Shown here: piece by piece, positions 61,255 through 64,000 of the stretch
Layout of the letters: each line of letters begins with the position of its first letter
Position numbering within the stretch: the stretch's first letter is position 1
The notes under the pieces: generated by a model
What the model was told of the DNA's origin: nothing
Databases searched by the model: none
Seen by the model: only the letters and a program-made list of their open reading frames with translations
Made by a program: the position numbers and the translations under genes
Assembly (NCBI RefSeq): GCF_000469585.1
Contig: NZ_AWNK01000007.1
Coordinates: 85,348 to 149,347 of the forward strand
Length of the DNA stretch: 64,000 bases
Direction of reading: 5' to 3'
Source of the DNA: Chrysiogenes arsenatis DSM 11915
Lineage (GTDB): Bacteria; Chrysiogenota; Chrysiogenetes; Chrysiogenales; Chrysiogenaceae

Positions 61255-61992
61255 ATGTTACGCACTATTTTTGTCTTCACTTTGCTGATTTTTGGCGGAT
61301 TCGGACTGGCACACGCCGCTGGCTCCTACGCGCAGAAATATATTTATGTTTTCGACATTACCGGTAATACCGTTCAGATTACGAACTCAAACCCTGCTCT
61401 TGACTCTGGCGAATTTGGGGTCAACGGCGCGTGCGCTCCGAACTACTACACTCCATTTAAAGATGGAGTGCTCGATACAGGCGAATGCGTAAATTATGGC
61501 GTCGCCTATGATTCAAATGACAAGTACCTTTTTGCCTATGGACACACTACGAGCACAGCCAAAGACCTTGTTTTGGTTGAAAAGCATATTCCGGTTAATG
61601 ACAGTGGTGAGCCTGTTGGGAGGGTTTCTGTCAAGCGATTAGTTGTTGCTAAAGGGGCGTATGCCGATACAAGCGATTTGCGAGGACAACATGTTGATGA
61701 AATGAGCCAAATAGTAACGTGGATCTTGCGTAAGTATAACTCAGATAACGGACTTATGCTTGAACTGAATAGCCCAAATTTTGATAAACTGACAACAGAT
61801 GTAAAGGCCCTTTTTCAGGTCAACACGTTGGAGGAGCTTAGCGACGTAGAAAAAGCCCAGCGGGATGAATTATACCGCACATTTAATTTTCAAAACATAG
61901 AACAAAGCGACTTGGCCGAAGGGAGTGTAGCATTCATTGCTATCTTTGATGCTGTTCACACTCTCTTAAAAAGCGCTTATAGCGTACGTTAA
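61255..61992 (+). CDS. secreted protein of unknown family
   Basis: 245 residues. A signal peptide (FGGFGLAHA) is followed by a mature part with two cysteines around CAPNYYTPFKDGVLDTGEC that may form a disulfide, and a C-terminal helical half. No family recognised. ATG 61255 follows AAGGAG; the longer reading overlaps the small lipoprotein and lacks support. Spacing of 22 bases from the lipoprotein and 15 from the next gene suggests one operon. Confidence 0.72.
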   Translation: MLRTIFVFTLLIFGGFGLAHAAGSYAQKYIYVFDITGNTVQITNSNPALDSGEFGVNGACAPNYYTPFKDGVLDTGECVNYGVAYDSNDKYLFAYGHTTSTAKDLVLVEKHIPVNDSGEPVGRVSVKRLVVAKGAYADTSDLRGQHVDEMSQIVTWILRKYNSDNGLMLELNSPNFDKLTTDVKALFQVNTLEELSDVEKAQRDELYRTFNFQNIEQSDLAEGSVAFIAIFDAVHTLLKSAYSVR

Positions 61993-62007
61993 CGGAAAGG
62001 AGCCTTT

Positions 62008-64000
62008 ATGCGAATGCCCACTATTTTCCAACAGTCGCGGCCATTGCGGTTACTCATTTTCGTAATGCTATTGTGTTTTCTCAGCACATCATCCGCGTTT
62101 GCTAATCTTATTAGTGACCAGACTGCAACATTGCAGAATATGCTGCGTAATTCCCCCGATCCTACAACCCTTGGCGTTAACCTTGGAGCCTTTGCACAGT
62201 CGGTAGAAGTTGAACGGGCGGCCGCCAGTTTTGATACGAGCGACCGCTTTCGGATAAACCGTGACCTTGGTGATGAAGTTACCTTCCGCGTAACAAGTAT
62301 TAACCGAACAACAGGTGTAGAGAATGTAGTTGCCTTGGGCAACGATGGTGACACTGTCGAGATCTCACCACCCGTAAGATATACTATTTCCTCTAATAAT
62401 ACGCTGACACTTGACACCGACCACCTTACATCAGAGCAACTCTACACGGTGAGTTTTATCCGTGATGGCATCCGTCGGGCACAAATCACATATATTCAAC
62501 CGAACACTAAACCCATTCTGCGGACACAAATCCTCCAAGGTGGGACAACTCCAAATACTGGTGAAACCATACGGGTATTAGGTATGGCGTTTACCCGTCA
62601 GGATGCACTCGGGATTGACGCGGTACAATGGAGTGTTAAAAATAACTCTGGAATTATTGCAAATTTTAATACCACGGCGAAATTGACATCGTTCCGATTT
62701 GATACACCAGATAGCTACACTTTGATGTTTGCAACGACTACTGGCACGATAGATACTATAGAAATCCCTATCACCGTCTATGCCCCGCAACAGCCACGGT
62801 TGATAGCGACTCTTGCCGGAGCACCGACAAAAAAAGGTGATACATTTGAGGTGAATTTTACCGGATTATCGATTGACCCTACGGATTCTGTGGAGCTACA
62901 GTTCATCAAACCAATATTAAATAGCTCTCGAGTGAATTTTTCTGCGGGAAAAATTTCTCATACGGTTGACACCGTTGAGCCGGAATACCTTTTCCGTGCG
63001 GTAGCTATAAAAGCAAATGGATTGCGCGACACCTCGGAAGTATTCCGGATTACCATGCCAGTGCCGCGCGCGTACGCCAAAGCACTGCCAGATGCCGCAG
63101 TCCTGAAAACCGCAGACTCTAACCAAACGTACCAATTACGAGCGCAAACCGCCCGTGTCGACAATGGTACAGCTGTTATTACGTGGAAAGGGCAAGGGGT
63201 ATCTCGCACCGTGAGTGGCTGGCAAGTCAACGTTGGTTCGCTTGCACCGGGAACATATGAATACCAATTAGAAGTTGCTGTTCAGGGGCGAGCTGACATT
63301 GTTGCTCGTGACACCTTCCGCCTTAGCGTTCTTGAATCGGGTGCGCCTCGCGTTACCCTGAGTGCGGCGAATCCCACGCTTTACATCACCGACGGTAGAC
63401 CTGACCTTGGCTTTGTACTCCAAGCCACTGCGATACATGGAACTGCCAATGATAGCGGCGATATTGTCCTGAGTTGGGATTTAAGTCAGCTGAACAATGT
63501 CATTACCGCTAGCCCAAGTGGTTCGCAGGTAACAATTATACCAATTCGCGAGGGTGCGGCGACGATTGCCGTCACTGCGCAAGCTCTAGCAACAGGTAAG
63601 AGCACGACGGTACAGGCTACTGTCAGAGTGCAAGAACGGTATACTGACCGCTCTCGCCCCGTAGCGAATATCGATGCGCCATTTGAAATGCGGGTTATCA
63701 GAGGAACAGCGTTGACCCTGAGCGGAGCGCGCAGTTACGACCCAAACTTGGAGCCGCTCACTTACGCGTGGAATTTGATAGATAGTGCTGGAAATTCGGT
63801 ATCATTAACGAACAACACAGGCACAAGCATTACACTCCCAAGCTCACTCACTGCCGGAACCTACACCCTGCGCCTGACTGTGAATAATGGGAAAACAGGA
63901 GAAAATAGCACCGCTACAACAACTCGCCAAATCATCGTTTTTGAACCGAGTAAGCCAGTTGTGCAGCTCACTGCGCCCGGAACCATCCAGTTGGCAAGTG
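62008..64000 (+). CDS. large exported Ig/PKD-like repeat protein (partial)
   Basis: Open to the window end: at least 664 residues, no stop. A signal peptide (about 1-33; LLCFLSTSSAFA) is followed by several beta-sandwich-like modules. About 450-545 resembles an Ig-like fold and about 548-650 a PKD domain (GTALTLSGARSYDPNLEPLTYAW). Such proteins are surface adhesins or stalk proteins. AAGGAG lies five bases before ATG 62008. It lies 15 bases after the unknown secreted protein, so it likely belongs to the same operon as the Slam/FecR pair. Confidence 0.7.
   Translation, partial: MRMPTIFQQSRPLRLLIFVMLLCFLSTSSAFANLISDQTATLQNMLRNSPDPTTLGVNLGAFAQSVEVERAAASFDTSDRFRINRDLGDEVTFRVTSINRTTGVENVVALGNDGDTVEISPPVRYTISSNNTLTLDTDHLTSEQLYTVSFIRDGIRRAQITYIQPNTKPILRTQILQGGTTPNTGETIRVLGMAFTRQDALGIDAVQWSVKNNSGIIANFNTTAKLTSFRFDTPDSYTLMFATTTGTIDTIEIPITVYAPQQPRLIATLAGAPTKKGDTFEVNFTGLSIDPTDSVELQFIKPILNSSRVNFSAGKISHTVDTVEPEYLFRAVAIKANGLRDTSEVFRITMPVPRAYAKALPDAAVLKTADSNQTYQLRAQTARVDNGTAVITWKGQGVSRTVSGWQVNVGSLAPGTYEYQLEVAVQGRADIVARDTFRLSVLESGAPRVTLSAANPTLYITDGRPDLGFVLQATAIHGTANDSGDIVLSWDLSQLNNVITASPSGSQVTIIPIREGAATIAVTAQALATGKSTTVQATVRVQERYTDRSRPVANIDAPFEMRVIRGTALTLSGARSYDPNLEPLTYAWNLIDSAGNSVSLTNNTGTSITLPSSLTAGTYTLRLTVNNGKTGENSTATTTRQIIVFEPSKPVVQLTAPGTIQLAS

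Noticed and set aside
62578-63230. minus-strand frames under the last gene
   Set aside because: They lie inside the open plus-strand frame with a signal peptide and Ig/PKD-like modules.

Overview
This is a chromosomal window from a Gram-negative bacterium with an outer membrane: it encodes an outer-membrane porin, lipid A/LPS export proteins (MsbA, LptF, LptG), heptosyltransferase-like enzymes and an O-antigen ligase-like protein. Gene content fits an anaerobic or microaerophilic respirer. There are two hemerythrin proteins, a Tat-exported multi-cluster ferredoxin with a membrane cytochrome b, thiol peroxidase, and an ATP synthase operon ordered b'-b-delta-alpha-gamma-beta-epsilon without the a and c genes, as in deltaproteobacteria and Campylobacterota. 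My best guess is a member of Chrysiogenota (Chrysiogenes/Desulfurispirillum type) or a neighbouring lineage. This rests on gene content only. No rRNA, tRNA, transposase, phage or CRISPR feature was recognised.

Layout: 0-5.2 kb holds a glyoxalase II-like hydrolase, lgt, a diguanylate cyclase paired with a bacteriohemerythrin, and an opposing tandem-PII/DUF1538/DUF1538 operon. 5.3-12.1 kb is a housekeeping run: rplU-rpmA-obgE-rsfS-rlmH-dksA-like-gpmI-comF plus an unassigned PAS/coiled-coil protein. 12.2-20.4 kb has gapA-pgk and the atp operon, ending in back-to-back terminators. 20.4-24.7 kb (minus strand) has a porin with repeated upstream dyads, then acpS, pdxJ and msbA. 24.8-31.8 kb is an LPS/glycan region: three GT9 enzymes, WaaL-like ligase, DUF4254, FkbM methyltransferase and GT4. 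The minus-strand part looks more AT-rich than its surroundings. 31.9-38.4 kb has gdhA, a metallo-beta-lactamase/cyclic-nucleotide-binding/hemerythrin fusion, and GAF-type ptsP. 38.5-46.4 kb has nfo, the shikimate operon aroC-aroK-aroB-TPR-aroQ, and lptF-lptG. 46.4-51.8 kb has gluQRS, a NusG paralog, a Gdt1/UPF0016 transporter, a DsbC-like protein, tpx and an orphan cytochrome b/FeS pair. 52-57.5 kb has an AsmA-like protein and mreC-mreD-mrdA.

The most distinctive part is the last 6.4 kb. A TPR plus outer-membrane barrel protein resembling Slam/DUF560 exporters is followed two bases later by a FecR-domain protein. The C-terminus of that protein resembles TbpB-type cargo barrels. Then come a 56-residue glycine-rich lipoprotein gene, a 245-residue secreted protein of unknown family, and a large Ig/PKD-like exported protein cut by the window end. 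I read this as a candidate surface-export locus in which the exporter and a FecR-fused cargo are translated together.
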